The notes: generated from the letters alone by a model not told the origin. Shown: positions 1 through 8,429, numbered from the stretch's first letter. The stretch: 64,000 nucleotides of DNA from Roseobacter insulae (GCF_019375555.1 NZ_JAHXDN010000002.1:434001-498000); one strand, 5' to 3'. Program-made: numbers and translations.

Positions 1-236
1 ACGATGGGATAACATTCCTCGAACAGCCACAGCGGAATCTCGGCCGCTTCCGCCGCCCATTCGCGCAGTTTTGTCGTGGTCACAACCCGCTTTGGCCGCC
101 GACCGGAAAACAGCGCCATCGTCCACATGCGGTCCTCATCGCGGGCTGTCTGGAAGTACTCGGCCAATGCGGCGACTTTGACGTTGGTCTTCGTGCTTTG
201 GTCAATGGCGTTGAACAGCCGGGCAAACCGATTCAT
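1..236 (-). CDS. ATP-dependent DNA ligase, N-terminal part (runs off the window)
   Basis: Only the first 78 residues are present. They begin MNRFARLFNAIDQ and continue through a segment containing FSGRRPKRVV and LWLFEECYPI, which matches the N-terminal domain of the bacterial ATP-dependent ligases that travel with a beta-CASP exonuclease. The adenylation lysine lies outside the window. The ATG overlaps the stop of the upstream exonuclease by four bases (ATGA), so the two are translationally coupled. The role is DNA nick sealing in repair, in addition to the NAD-dependent LigA that the cell should also have. Family assignment rests on the short N-terminus plus the diagnostic neighbour. Confidence 0.8.
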   Translation of the reverse strand, partial: MNRFARLFNAIDQSTKTNVKVAALAEYFQTARDEDRMWTMALFSGRRPKRVVTTTKLREWAAEAAEIPLWLFEECYPI

Positions 237-1246
237 TCGATGCCCTCCGTGTCCAGGGTTTCGCCCTCGAATTCCGTCGGGACAACCTGTGCATTCCAAC
301 CGTTTTCATTCAGGTAACGCGTGAATATATCCGTGTAACCATGTGTTACATATATGTTTTCAGCCTCAGTGAGTTTGATTGTATCCAGCAGGCCGTTCCA
401 ATCGGCGTGGTCCGAGATCACGAAGCCACGATCACCCGCACGCCTTCGCCGGACGCCGCGCAACTGCATCCACCCGCTGGCGAATGCGCTTTCCTGCGGA
501 CCGAATTTGCGCGCCCATTTGCTGCCCAGGGCAGAGGGCGGCGCCAAGACCAGGGCGCCTGCATACGCCTTGGGGTCGGTCTGCGGGGTAACGGGAATGG
601 TGTCGGGTAAATCCATACCTTGTCCGCGCAGAACGACATTCGTGGCTTCCACCGCGCCATGGGTCAGGATCGGGCCGATTTCCGGGTCCAGCATGTGCAT
701 CAACCGTTGCGCTTTGCCCAAGGCATACGCGCCGAGAAAGGCCGTCTTGCCCGCTGCCGCGCAGGCCGACCACCATCTGTTGACATCAGCCGCCACAGCT
801 GACTGCGGCTGCCAGTGAAACACCGGCAGGCCGAAAGTGGATTCGGTGATGAAGTGATGGCAGCGCTGCGGCTCGAAGGCCTCGGTCAGCCCGTCATTTT
901 CGGTTTTGTAATCCCCCGAAGCGACCCAGACCTCGCCCGCCACCTCCACCCGTATTTGCGCGGACCCGGGCACATGTCCAGCCGGGTGAAAGGAAACCAA
1001 GGCACCGCCGATGGCAAGGGTTTCGCCAAAGGACACGCCCTGTGCCGTGATCTCACCCAACCGGTGCCGCATGACGGGCAGGGCGGCGTGGGTTGCGAGA
1101 TACGAGCGGTGACCGCTGCGGGCATGGTCTGCATGCCCGTGCGTGATCAGGGCCTTATCCACCGGCCGCCACGGATCGATATAGAAGTCACCTGCCGCAC
1201 AATAGATGCCGCGGTCGGTGAAAGTCAGGGCGGGGTTGTTGTTCAT
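233..1246 (-). CDS. Ligase-associated DNA exonuclease (metallo-beta-lactamase/beta-CASP)
   Basis: The 337-residue protein has the metallo-beta-lactamase signature HGHADH at residues 36-41, a GDYKTE segment, and further conserved SDHADW and THGY elements near the C-terminus. This is the layout of the RNase J/CPSF-like family called ligase-associated or mRNA-3'-end-processing-like exonuclease. It is expected to trim DNA ends before the co-encoded ligase joins them. I chose the ATG at 1246 because GAGG lies just upstream; an in-frame TTG at 1255 adds only three residues. It overlaps the ligase by four bases. The helicase and phosphoesterase that often complete this repair operon are not seen on the visible side. 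Confidence 0.88.
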   Translation of the reverse strand: MNNNPALTFTDRGIYCAAGDFYIDPWRPVDKALITHGHADHARSGHRSYLATHAALPVMRHRLGEITAQGVSFGETLAIGGALVSFHPAGHVPGSAQIRVEVAGEVWVASGDYKTENDGLTEAFEPQRCHHFITESTFGLPVFHWQPQSAVAADVNRWWSACAAAGKTAFLGAYALGKAQRLMHMLDPEIGPILTHGAVEATNVVLRGQGMDLPDTIPVTPQTDPKAYAGALVLAPPSALGSKWARKFGPQESAFASGWMQLRGVRRRRAGDRGFVISDHADWNGLLDTIKLTEAENIYVTHGYTDIFTRYLNENGWNAQVVPTEFEGETLDTEGIE

Positions 1247-1285
1247 GAGCCTCAATCTAGAGGACGCCCGCAGATTGCCCAGCCC

Positions 1286-2233
1286 CTAGCCGTGCCCGCC
1301 GCTGAGAAAAAGCGCGGTCATCCGATCGAAAAGCGGACCTGCAACCGCGTCGCTTTCCATCAGCACTTCGTGTTCGCCCTCTTCGACAAGCTCCAATGCG
1401 CCGCGTTTCCACCCTTCCATCCGTCGATGGATCGCCGAGACATCAACGATGCGTTCGTTGGTGCCCAAGAAAGTCACACAAGGCAGGTTCGGGGCCGGTC
1501 GGCCCGCCAGATGCCGGGTTTCGGTCAGCGCCTCGCGCAGCCAGACAAAGCTGGGGCCGCCAAGCGCCAGTTCGGGATGCTTTTCAAGCTGGGTTTTCAT
1601 CTGCGCAAATTGCGTGGTGTCGCGGGTCAGCAGGTTTCCCTCGAAACCGTCGACGAGCACGTGATGTTCGACTTTCGTGCCGGGCGGCAACCGGTGGCCC
1701 TGACCGACACGCGGCATCAACTGGCTGCTGATCCAGGCCACGGGGCGCAAGTGCGGTGCGAGATAGATGCCCCACATCGGCCCGGTGAAAGCGGTCGCTT
1801 GTACCGGCAGACCTTCCATGGCCGCCCGCAGGCCGATCGCGCCCCCCATGGAGTGACCGAGCAGAAAGAAGGGCCGTGGCATGTTCAGGTCACGGGCTGC
1901 GCGCACCAGGCGGTCAACGTCTTTCTGGTAATCCGGAAAGTGGTCTACATGACCGATGAGCGGGTTTTCGAGCAGCCTGTCCGCCAGCCCCTGACCGCGC
2001 CAGTCGATGGCCATGGCGGCCAGGCCGCGCTGCGCCAGCGCACCAGCGACCCCGCTGTATTTTTCGATAAATTCGGTGCGCCCGGGAAAGATCAGGACAG
2101 TGCCCTTGGCTCCGGGTTGTGTCCAATGTCCGATGCGTATGCGGACGTCGTCGGACGTCTGTGCCCAATGCGCTGCCCCGCCCTTAAGACCAAAAGCGAT
2201 GTCGCTCAGGAACGGGGCGGGGGACAGCGCCAT
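1286..2233 (-). CDS. Alpha/beta hydrolase, lysophospholipase (PldB-like) family
   Basis: This 315-residue protein has the nucleophile elbow GHSMGG with the catalytic Ser at 128, an oxyanion-type IFPGRTEF segment near 48-55 and a late GEHEVL segment that should supply the catalytic His. These fit the serine aminopeptidase/lysophospholipase L2 (Hydrolase_4) family. No signal peptide is visible, so it is probably cytoplasmic; the substrate, a lysolipid or another ester, is inferred only from the family. The ATG shares one base with the stop of the SCP2 gene, so the two are co-translated. Longer in-frame readings upstream run through that gene and are not believable starts. Confidence 0.85.
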   Translation of the reverse strand: MALSPAPFLSDIAFGLKGGAAHWAQTSDDVRIRIGHWTQPGAKGTVLIFPGRTEFIEKYSGVAGALAQRGLAAMAIDWRGQGLADRLLENPLIGHVDHFPDYQKDVDRLVRAARDLNMPRPFFLLGHSMGGAIGLRAAMEGLPVQATAFTGPMWGIYLAPHLRPVAWISSQLMPRVGQGHRLPPGTKVEHHVLVDGFEGNLLTRDTTQFAQMKTQLEKHPELALGGPSFVWLREALTETRHLAGRPAPNLPCVTFLGTNERIVDVSAIHRRMEGWKRGALELVEEGEHEVLMESDAVAGPLFDRMTALFLSGGHG

Positions 2234-2523
2234 CAGGCAAGTGCGGACGCAAGCTGCATCGCCATGCCCATGTCGCCATCGACGCTGAGCTTGCCGGACA
2301 TGAAGGCGCTGGTCGGATTGGTGTCGCCGTCGAGAATGGATTTGAACGTTTCGGCGTCCGCGCTCAACGTGACATCCGCCGCCTCGTCGCCCGCGCGTGC
2401 GCCGGAACTGTCCATCATCACCGCGCCTTCGCCCGCGATGTCGAATTTCGCCGTGCCGCCAAAGTCTGTTCCCGCCAGTTTCTCGTTCAGCACCGTTACA
2501 GCTTCGTTCACAATATCGCTCAT
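2233..2523 (-). CDS. SCP2 sterol-binding domain protein
   Basis: The 96-residue protein is almost entirely one SCP2 domain: MSDIVNEAVTVLNEKL at the start, a FGGTAKFDI strand, then SADAETFKSILDGDTNPTSAFMSGKL, the typical lipid-pocket and helix region. Members bind hydrophobic ligands such as acyl groups. It is short and soluble with no signal peptide. It overlaps the following hydrolase by one base, which suggests that the binder presents or buffers a lipid for that enzyme. That functional link is inference. Confidence 0.85.
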   Translation of the reverse strand: MSDIVNEAVTVLNEKLAGTDFGGTAKFDIAGEGAVMMDSSGARAGDEAADVTLSADAETFKSILDGDTNPTSAFMSGKLSVDGDMGMAMQLASALA

Positions 2524-2597
2524 TATCAGGACCTTTTGTCTTGCGGCGCCTGCGGGTACTGGAATTGCCCGGCACGCCTGTTACATTCACAGGTGTT

Positions 2598-3155
2598 ATG
2601 GCTATCAAATCATGCATTCTCAAACGTGTCGTTACGGCATTTGCATTCCTTGCACTTTTTGTTGCTCCGTTGCACGCAGATGACGTGGAGCAGCAGCTGC
2701 TGGAACAGTTGCGTGTTGCGCCCGAATCAGAAGCGGCGCGGTTGGACCGGGAGTTGAGCCTGATCTGGGCGCGGTCCGGCTCGGCCGCGATGGATCTGTT
2801 GCTGAAGCGTGGCCGTGACGCGATGGAGGCGGAGGATACCGGCAAGGCGATCGATCACCTGACCGCGCTGACCGATCATGCCCCGGACTTCGCGGAAGGC
2901 TGGCACGCGCGCGCGACCGCCTTCTACCAGGCCGGCCTTTACGGTCCGGCGCTGGATGATCTGGAACGCGCATTGGCGCTGAACCCGCATAACTACAATG
3001 CTATTTTCGGGCTGGGTGTGATGTTTCAGGAGTTCGGCGATCTGGAACGCGCTGCAGAAGCCTTCGGTCGTGTTCTGGCCTTGCATCCGCATCACGAGAA
3101 CGCGAAAACGGCGATGGAGCAGCTGAAACGCAGCGGCATCGGTCGCACCCTCTGA
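2598..3155 (+). CDS. Exported tetratricopeptide-repeat protein
   Basis: The 185-residue protein starts MAIKSCILKR and has a hydrophobic stretch ending in LFVAPLHA, a signal peptide cleaved near residue 26. From about residue 65 there are three TPR-like helix pairs: AMDLLLKRGRDAMEAEDTGK, then FAEGWHARATAFYQAGLYGPALDD, then YNAIFGLGVMFQEFGDLERA. It is therefore a small periplasmic adaptor, with no enzyme motif. An in-frame reading extends upstream, but the ATG at 2598 gives the only proper signal peptide. It lies 27 bp before the helicase gene on the same strand and diverges from the SCP2 gene. Confidence 0.8.
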   Translation: MAIKSCILKRVVTAFAFLALFVAPLHADDVEQQLLEQLRVAPESEAARLDRELSLIWARSGSAAMDLLLKRGRDAMEAEDTGKAIDHLTALTDHAPDFAEGWHARATAFYQAGLYGPALDDLERALALNPHNYNAIFGLGVMFQEFGDLERAAEAFGRVLALHPHHENAKTAMEQLKRSGIGRTL

Positions 3156-3182
3156 CAGCATCTGAAAAGCAAGGACATCGCC

Positions 3183-6008
3183 GTGACAGGTGACACCCGG
3201 GTGGTGGCCGTACTGGGCCCCACCAACACAGGCAAAACCACCTATGCCGTCGAACGCATGCTTGGTCACCGGACCGGAATCATCGGCTTGCCGCTGCGGT
3301 TGCTGGCGCGGGAGGTTTACGACCGTATCGTTGCCGCGCGCGGCCCATCAGTGGTGGCGCTGGTGACCGGTGAAGAGCGGATCGTTCCGCCACGCACGCA
3401 GTATTGGGTCTGCACGGTCGAGGCGATGCCGCAGGGCATGGGGTGCGACTTTCTTGCCGTCGATGAAATTCAGCTTTGTGCCGATCCCGAACGCGGCCAT
3501 GTGTTCACGGACAGGCTGCTGCGTGCCCGCGGGCTGCACGAAACGCTGTTTCTGGGGGCCGACACGATGCGCGGCACCATTCGCGAACTGGTCCCCCAGG
3601 CGCAGTTCATTCAACGCGAGCGGATGTCGACGTTGACATACCTCGGGCCCAAGAAAATAAGCCGGATGCGGCCCCGCTCGGCGATCGTCGGGTTCTCGGT
3701 CGAGAATGTCTATGCGATCGCCGAACTGATCCGTCGTCAGAAAGGCGGCGCGGCTGTGGTCATGGGGGCCTTGTCGCCGCGCACCCGCAATGCACAGGTC
3801 GAGATGTACCAGAACGGTGACGTTGATTTTCTGGTTGCGACTGACGCGATTGGCATGGGTCTCAACCTCGACGTCGACCATGTTGCGTTTTCCAGCCTCA
3901 CCAAGTTCGACGGGCGGCGCATGCGGCCTTTGGCGCCTAATGAGCTGGCGCAGATCGCGGGCCGCGCCGGGCGCGGGATGAAGGACGGTACCTTCGGGGT
4001 CACCGGCGACGCCCCTGCCTTGGAGGACGGTGTTGCACAGGCGATCATGGATCATCGTTTCACGCCGCTGAAAAAGCTGAACTGGCGTAACCATGCGCTG
4101 CAATTCGGCTCCATCGACCGGCTGATCGCCACGCTGGAGGTAATGCCCGGGCACGAAATGCTGACCCGTGCCCGCGAAGCCGACGATCTGGGTGCGCTGA
4201 AAGCGTTGGGTCAGGTGGCAGAGGTTGTTGCCCGCTGCACCGACGGACCATCGGTCAAACTGCTGTGGGACGTATGCCGCATCCCGGATTTCCGGGGCAT
4301 CAGCCATGCCGAACATGCCGACCTGCTGGAGACGATTTTCAACTACCTGCACGAACTGGGGAAAATCCCGGATGACTGGCTGGCGCAACAAATCAAAAGA
4401 ATTGATCGAACCGATGGGGACATTGATGCGTTATCCAAGAGACTGGCGTTTATCCGCACATGGACGTATGTCGCGCAGCGCAAAGGCTGGACGATTGACG
4501 AATGTCATTGGCGCGGCCAAGCGCGTTCTGTAGAAGACCGATTGTCGGACGCGCTGCACGAGTGTCTGACGCAAAGATTCGTAGACCGGCGCACATCCGT
4601 GCTTTTGCGCCGGCTCGGCCAGAAGGAAGCCATGGTGGCAGAAGTATCGAATACCGGCGAAGTAACCGTCGAAGGCGAATTTGTGGGGCGGCTGGAAGGT
4701 TTCCGGTTCTCGCAGGACAGGGGCACCGGGGACGCTGAGACGAAGACGATCAAGACGGCGGCGCTTCAGGCGCTCGCGCCGCAATTCCACCTGCGGGCGG
4801 ATCGTTTTTACAACGCGCCGGACACGGAGATTGATTTCACCGAACAGGGCGGCCTGATGTGGGGCAAGGACGCGGTTGGCAAGCTTGTCGCCGGGGCCGA
4901 CGCACTGAAGCCGCAGGTCGAGGTTTTCGTGGATGACGTGGCCGGCCCCGAGGTCGCCCAGAAAGTTCAACGCCGGTTGCAGCACTTCATTGACCGCAAG
5001 GTCGCGGCCCTTTTCGAGCCGCTGCTCAACCTCAGCCGTGACGAAACGCTCGAAGGTCTGGCACGCGGTTTTGCGTTCCAGATGGTGGAGGGCCTTGGCG
5101 TTCTGCCGCGTGCCAGCGTGGCGGACGATGTCAAGGCGCTGGATCAGGATGCGCGTGGCGCGTTGCGCAAACATGGCATTCGCTTCGGTCAGTTCACGAT
5201 TTTCATGCCGCTGCTGCTGAAGCCCGCGCCGACACGGTTGCGGCTTGTGCTTTGGTCCCTGGCGCAGGGCGTGCAGAACTTCCCGGAATCCCCGCCGCCC
5301 GGTCTGGTCACCATTCCGGCCGATACCTCCGCGCCGACCGGTGCCGACACCATGTCCGGCTACCGCATCGCGGGTGAGCGGGCGATCCGGATCGATATGC
5401 TGGAGCGTCTGGCCGACATGCTGCGCGCAGAGAATTCGCGTGCGGGTTTCGAGGCGACGGCCGACATGCTGTCCATTACCGGCATGACGCTGGAGCAATT
5501 CGCGGACCTGATGCAGGGGCTGGGCTACAAGGCCGAAAAAGCCGAGAGGGTCAAGATCAAGGCCGCATCTCAGGACGCCAAGCCCGACACAGACGCTCCT
5601 GCCGAGGATGCGCCTGCCGCGCCTGTCCATGGGACCACCGCGGTGGCGACCGATACGCCGAAGGCTGAGGCACCGGCTGCACCCGCGAGCGAAACGGAAC
5701 CGACAACGGAAGGTGCCGCCGATGCGGCCGATGCCGCCGACGCAACACCGGAGATGGAGGTATTTTATACGTTCACCTGGGGGCGTCCGGCCCGCAACGC
5801 GGGCGCAACAAATCGACGGTCCGGCGATGACCGCCCGCAAGGTAAGGGCAAGGGCAAGCCGGGCGGCAAAGGCAAGCGCGGCGGTCCGCGTGGCAACAAG
5901 GGGCAGGGCCCCCAGAAATTCTCTGCCCGGCCACCGAAACCGGAAAAGAAAATCGACCCGGATAACCCGTTTGCCGCGGCCCTCATGGGGCTTAAGGACA
6001 CCAAGTAG
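3183..6008 (+). CDS. SUV3-type DExH RNA helicase with long basic tail
   Basis: The 941-residue protein has Walker A GPTNTGKTT at 12-20, the DEIQ box at 94-97 and motif VI QIAGRAGRG near 260. This short, compact helicase core is characteristic of the mitochondrial SUV3/alphaproteobacterial family. The core is followed by a conserved alpha-helical region. After about residue 790 the chain becomes an Ala/Pro/Glu-rich linker and then a Gly/Lys/Arg-rich tail (KGKGKPGGKGKRGG) suited to RNA binding. SUV3 works with exoribonucleases in RNA decay; that role here is by family. The start is GTG at 3183, preceded by AAGGAC. The S4 gene follows with no gap. Confidence 0.88.
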   Translation: MTGDTRVVAVLGPTNTGKTTYAVERMLGHRTGIIGLPLRLLAREVYDRIVAARGPSVVALVTGEERIVPPRTQYWVCTVEAMPQGMGCDFLAVDEIQLCADPERGHVFTDRLLRARGLHETLFLGADTMRGTIRELVPQAQFIQRERMSTLTYLGPKKISRMRPRSAIVGFSVENVYAIAELIRRQKGGAAVVMGALSPRTRNAQVEMYQNGDVDFLVATDAIGMGLNLDVDHVAFSSLTKFDGRRMRPLAPNELAQIAGRAGRGMKDGTFGVTGDAPALEDGVAQAIMDHRFTPLKKLNWRNHALQFGSIDRLIATLEVMPGHEMLTRAREADDLGALKALGQVAEVVARCTDGPSVKLLWDVCRIPDFRGISHAEHADLLETIFNYLHELGKIPDDWLAQQIKRIDRTDGDIDALSKRLAFIRTWTYVAQRKGWTIDECHWRGQARSVEDRLSDALHECLTQRFVDRRTSVLLRRLGQKEAMVAEVSNTGEVTVEGEFVGRLEGFRFSQDRGTGDAETKTIKTAALQALAPQFHLRADRFYNAPDTEIDFTEQGGLMWGKDAVGKLVAGADALKPQVEVFVDDVAGPEVAQKVQRRLQHFIDRKVAALFEPLLNLSRDETLEGLARGFAFQMVEGLGVLPRASVADDVKALDQDARGALRKHGIRFGQFTIFMPLLLKPAPTRLRLVLWSLAQGVQNFPESPPPGLVTIPADTSAPTGADTMSGYRIAGERAIRIDMLERLADMLRAENSRAGFEATADMLSITGMTLEQFADLMQGLGYKAEKAERVKIKAASQDAKPDTDAPAEDAPAAPVHGTTAVATDTPKAEAPAAPASETEPTTEGAADAADAADATPEMEVFYTFTWGRPARNAGATNRRSGDDRPQGKGKGKPGGKGKRGGPRGNKGQGPQKFSARPPKPEKKIDPDNPFAAALMGLKDTK

Positions 6009-6386
6009 TTGGCCGAGAAACTCCGTCTGGACAAATGGTTGTGGCACGCGCGGTTTTTCAAAACCCGGTCGCTTGCCGCGACCCGCGTCGCTGCGGGGGA
6101 TGTGCGGGTGAATGGGGACCGCACGGAAAAGCGCAGCCAGATGGTCGGCCCTGAGGACGTTCTGACCTTCGCGCAGGGCGATCAGGTGCGCGTGATCCGG
6201 ATCGAGGCAATTGGCCAGCGACGGGGGCCGGCATCCGAAGCGCAGGCGCTTTACACGGATTTGTCCCCTGCTGACCCCAAACCGAGGAAATCCGAACCGG
6301 TAAACCCCGCCTTCGAGGGAAAAGGTCGCCCAACCAAGCGTGATCGTCGCATCCTTGATCTTTCTAAGGCGCGCTCTCTTGAATGA
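6009..6386 (+). CDS. hslR: S4-domain RNA-binding protein, Hsp15 family
   Basis: This 125-residue protein has an S4 domain over roughly residues 3-65 (LRLDKWLWHARFFKTRSLA, then GDVRVNG) and a basic tail ending KRDRRILDLS. Hsp15 proteins bind ribosomal RNA and rescue stalled 50S subunits after heat shock. Here the function is by family. The start is an unusual TTG immediately after the helicase stop codon, so translation probably depends on ribosomes finishing the helicase gene. Together they form a two-gene RNA-handling unit. Confidence 0.85.
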   Translation: MAEKLRLDKWLWHARFFKTRSLAATRVAAGDVRVNGDRTEKRSQMVGPEDVLTFAQGDQVRVIRIEAIGQRRGPASEAQALYTDLSPADPKPRKSEPVNPAFEGKGRPTKRDRRILDLSKARSLE

Positions 6387-6439
6387 TCGGACCCGCTGAT
6401 TTAGCTACCCTCTGACACAAGCCGAAAAGAGGGTCCGAT
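6386..6439 (+). promoter_or_regulatory. Inverted repeats masking the fdxA ribosome-binding site
   Basis: Bases 6386-6394 (ATCGGACCC) are a perfect 9-bp inverted repeat of 6431-6439 (GGGTCCGAT), which covers the end of the Shine-Dalgarno sequence and the first two bases of the fdxA start codon. A second, mutually exclusive hairpin pairs 6407-6413 (ACCCTCT) with 6428-6434 (AGAGGGT), burying the same site. The inverted repeats are seen directly; translational control is inferred. Confidence 0.45.
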
Positions 6440-6776
6440 GACCTACATCGTGAATGACAGCTGCATTGCCTGCAAATACACCGACTGCGTCGAAGTGTGC
6501 CCGGTGGATTGCTTTTACGAGGGCGAGAACATGCTGGTTATTCACCCGGACGAGTGCATCGACTGCGGCGTCTGCGAGCCCGAATGCCCCGCTGATGCAA
6601 TCCGTCCGGACACCGAGCCGGACATGGAAAAATGGGTGGAGTTCAACCGCAAATACTCCGAGATGTGGCCGGTGATCATCACCAAGAAAGACCCGTTGCC
6701 CGATGCGGATGAGCGCGACGGCGAAACCGGCAAACTGGAGAAATACTTCTCCGAAGCACCCGGCGAGGGCGGGTGA
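6438..6776 (+). CDS. fdxA: Seven-iron ferredoxin FdxA
   Basis: The 112-residue protein has the 7Fe pattern. Cys9, Cys17 and Cys50 are placed for the [3Fe-4S] cluster, and Cys21, Cys40, Cys43 and Cys46 for the [4Fe-4S] cluster, with prolines after Cys21 and Cys50. Two extra cysteines (12 and 25) are present. The C-terminal extension, including [16 protein letters not shown], is typical of the proteobacterial FdxA group. It is a small soluble electron carrier whose redox partner cannot be told from the context. It follows the S4 gene by 51 bp, and its Shine-Dalgarno sequence lies inside competing hairpins. Confidence 0.95.
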   Translation: MTYIVNDSCIACKYTDCVEVCPVDCFYEGENMLVIHPDECIDCGVCEPECPADAIRPDTEPDMEKWVEFNRKYSEMWPVIITKKDPLPDADERDGETGKLEKYFSEAPGEGG

Positions 6777-6862
6777 GGCCAAAATCCCGATTCGAGCCGG
6801 AAAAATGGCAATCGCATACGGGTAAACAGCTCATTTCGCGCAGATTTTTCTGACGTTACGTT

Positions 6863-6889
6863 GCGGCAGCTTTTTTGCAGCAGCTTTTT
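6863..6889 (+). repeat. 13-bp tandem direct repeat upstream of carD
   Basis: GCGGCAGCTTTTT (6863-6875) and GCAGCAGCTTTTT (6877-6889) differ at one position and start 14 bp apart. They lie just ahead of a TATATT at 6894-6899 that could be a -10 element for carD. About 170 nt of leader would follow, in which TCACACT (near 6975) can pair with AGTGTGA (near 7012). Whether the repeat is an operator is unknown. Confidence 0.4.
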
Positions 6890-7069
6890 GTGTTATATTC
6901 CTGTTGCAAAGTAATAACGGACGACGCAATCGCCTGTCACTCTTATCGGAGGCGGGCACTGGAAAATCGGCATGTTCACACTTGGACGCGTGGCCTAACG
7001 GTCTCCGCTCAGTGTGATTTTGACTGTCGGATTTCAGACCTGGCAACGCCGTTTTCTAAGGAACACTGA

Positions 7070-7582
7070 ATGACCAAATCGAAGAAACTTGATTTCCGCC
7101 CCAACGAATTCGTTGTCTACCCCGCACATGGCGTGGGTCAGATCCTGTCGATCGAAGAACAGGAAGTGGCTGGAATTTCCCTGGAACTCTTCGTCATTTC
7201 CTTCGAGAAGGACAAGATGACGCTGCGGGTGCCGACGCATAAGGCGACAGAGATCGGGATGCGCGCGCTGAGCTCGCCGGACGTGATCACCCATGCGATG
7301 AAGACGCTGAAAGGCAAGGCCAAGGTCAAACGGGCCATGTGGTCGCGCCGGGCGCAGGAGTATGAGCAAAAGATCAACTCGGGCGATCTGATCGCCATCG
7401 CCGAGGTGGTGCGCGACCTGCACCGCACCGATGACCAGCGCGAGCAGAGCTATTCCGAGCGGCAGCTTTACGAAGCCGCCCTGGAGCGTCTGACCCGCGA
7501 AGTCGCGGCCGTGAGCGGCGGTGACGAACTGGCTGCGGCCAAGCAGGTTGGGGACGTTCTGGAAAGCCGCGTCGCAGCCTGA
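7070..7582 (+). CDS. carD: CarD/CdnL-family RNA polymerase-binding regulator
   Basis: The 170-residue protein has the N-terminal RNA-polymerase-interacting Tudor-like fold (FRPNEFVVYPAHGVGQILSI, then KMTLRVPTHKATEIGMR), followed by a helical DNA-contacting domain with the conserved MWSRRAQEYEQKINSGD segment. CarD/CdnL proteins bind the RNAP beta subunit and stabilise open complexes, especially at rRNA promoters. It is a single gene after a 293-bp intergenic region and ends at a strong terminator. Length and motifs are normal for the alphaproteobacterial group. Confidence 0.95.
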   Translation: MTKSKKLDFRPNEFVVYPAHGVGQILSIEEQEVAGISLELFVISFEKDKMTLRVPTHKATEIGMRALSSPDVITHAMKTLKGKAKVKRAMWSRRAQEYEQKINSGDLIAIAEVVRDLHRTDDQREQSYSERQLYEAALERLTREVAAVSGGDELAAAKQVGDVLESRVAA

Positions 7583-7605
7583 GCCCGTTCTTTTCCTGGA
7601 TTTTG

Positions 7606-7634
7606 AAACCGCGCCTGACCGGGCGCGGTTTTTT
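7606..7634 (+). terminator. Rho-independent terminator after carD
   Basis: A perfect 10-bp stem, 7606-7615 (AAACCGCGCC) with 7622-7631 (GGCGCGGTTT), encloses a 6-base loop and runs into a short T tract. It separates carD from the convergent cobS. Confidence 0.9.
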
Positions 7635-8395
7635 CACGTCAGATGCACCAGCAGTACGGCGAGAATTGCAACCTCGGACAGCTGTTGCGTGGTCCCCAGC
7701 ACATCACCGGTTTGTCCGGCGATTTTAGCCTTTGCAAGCGCGCCAAGGGCAAGAGCGACACCCAGCGCCACGATCAGGCACAGCACCGCCACCGCGCCGA
7801 CGCAAATCCCGGCTATCGCCAGCGACAGGCCGAGGCCCCAGATGGCTGTGGTTGTCTCCGGTCTGCCGACACTGCGCGATAACCCGGTCTCGCGCGCATG
7901 CGGAAGGGTCGCCATCACGCCGGGCATCACGCCCCGCGACAGCGAGGCGGCGGCGATCACCGGCGCCAGACCCAGCGGCAAGAGCAGCGCATAAGCGCTC
8001 CAGCGCAGACCGGTCACCATCAGCAGCGCCAGCAATCCGTAGGTGCCGAGATGACTGTCCTTCATGATCTCCAGACGCCGCGCGGCTTCGTAGCCGCCCC
8101 AGAAACCGTCGGCGGAATCTGCCAGCCCGTCTTCGTGCATGGCCCCGGTCAGCAGCATGAGCGCGGCAAGCAGGCCACCTGCCGCAAATGGGGCGGGCAC
8201 CCCAAGTCCAAGCAGCAGCAGTGCAAAAGACCCCGCGATGACGGCCAGAACCGTCCCCACGATCGGATAGGCCCAGACAGCCTTGGCCATGCGGGCAAAG
8301 GAGTCTTCCGGCACCCTCGGTAGTGGCAGGCGAGACAAAAGCGTGCCTGCCAGCAGCACGTCCATCAGCCAAATCGGCAATCTGTCGGTTTTCAT
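7634..8395 (-). CDS. cobS: Adenosylcobinamide-GDP ribazoletransferase CobS
   Basis: CobS joins adenosylcobinamide-GDP to alpha-ribazole at the inner membrane, the last ring-assembly step of vitamin B12 synthesis. The 253-residue protein is highly hydrophobic, with six or seven predicted membrane spans, and carries the family signature GAMHEDGLADSADGFWGG near residue 83 with the acidic catalytic residues. The ATG at 8395 gives the expected N-terminus MKTDRLPIWL; longer in-frame readings do not fit. It is transcribed divergently from cobT with about 80 bp between them. Confidence 0.93.
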   Translation of the reverse strand: MKTDRLPIWLMDVLLAGTLLSRLPLPRVPEDSFARMAKAVWAYPIVGTVLAVIAGSFALLLLGLGVPAPFAAGGLLAALMLLTGAMHEDGLADSADGFWGGYEAARRLEIMKDSHLGTYGLLALLMVTGLRWSAYALLLPLGLAPVIAAASLSRGVMPGVMATLPHARETGLSRSVGRPETTTAIWGLGLSLAIAGICVGAVAVLCLIVALGVALALGALAKAKIAGQTGDVLGTTQQLSEVAILAVLLVHLT

Positions 8396-8429
8396 GACAA
8401 AGGGGCCTTTTCGCGTCTTGCCGGTCCGT

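Noticed and set aside
815-2683. 622-residue plus-strand open frame
   Set aside because: It runs antisense through the exonuclease, hydrolase and SCP2 genes, which are clear families with good starts.
4431-6047. 538-residue minus-strand frame
   Set aside because: It is antisense to the SUV3 helicase and has Arg/Gly/Leu-rich nonsense composition.
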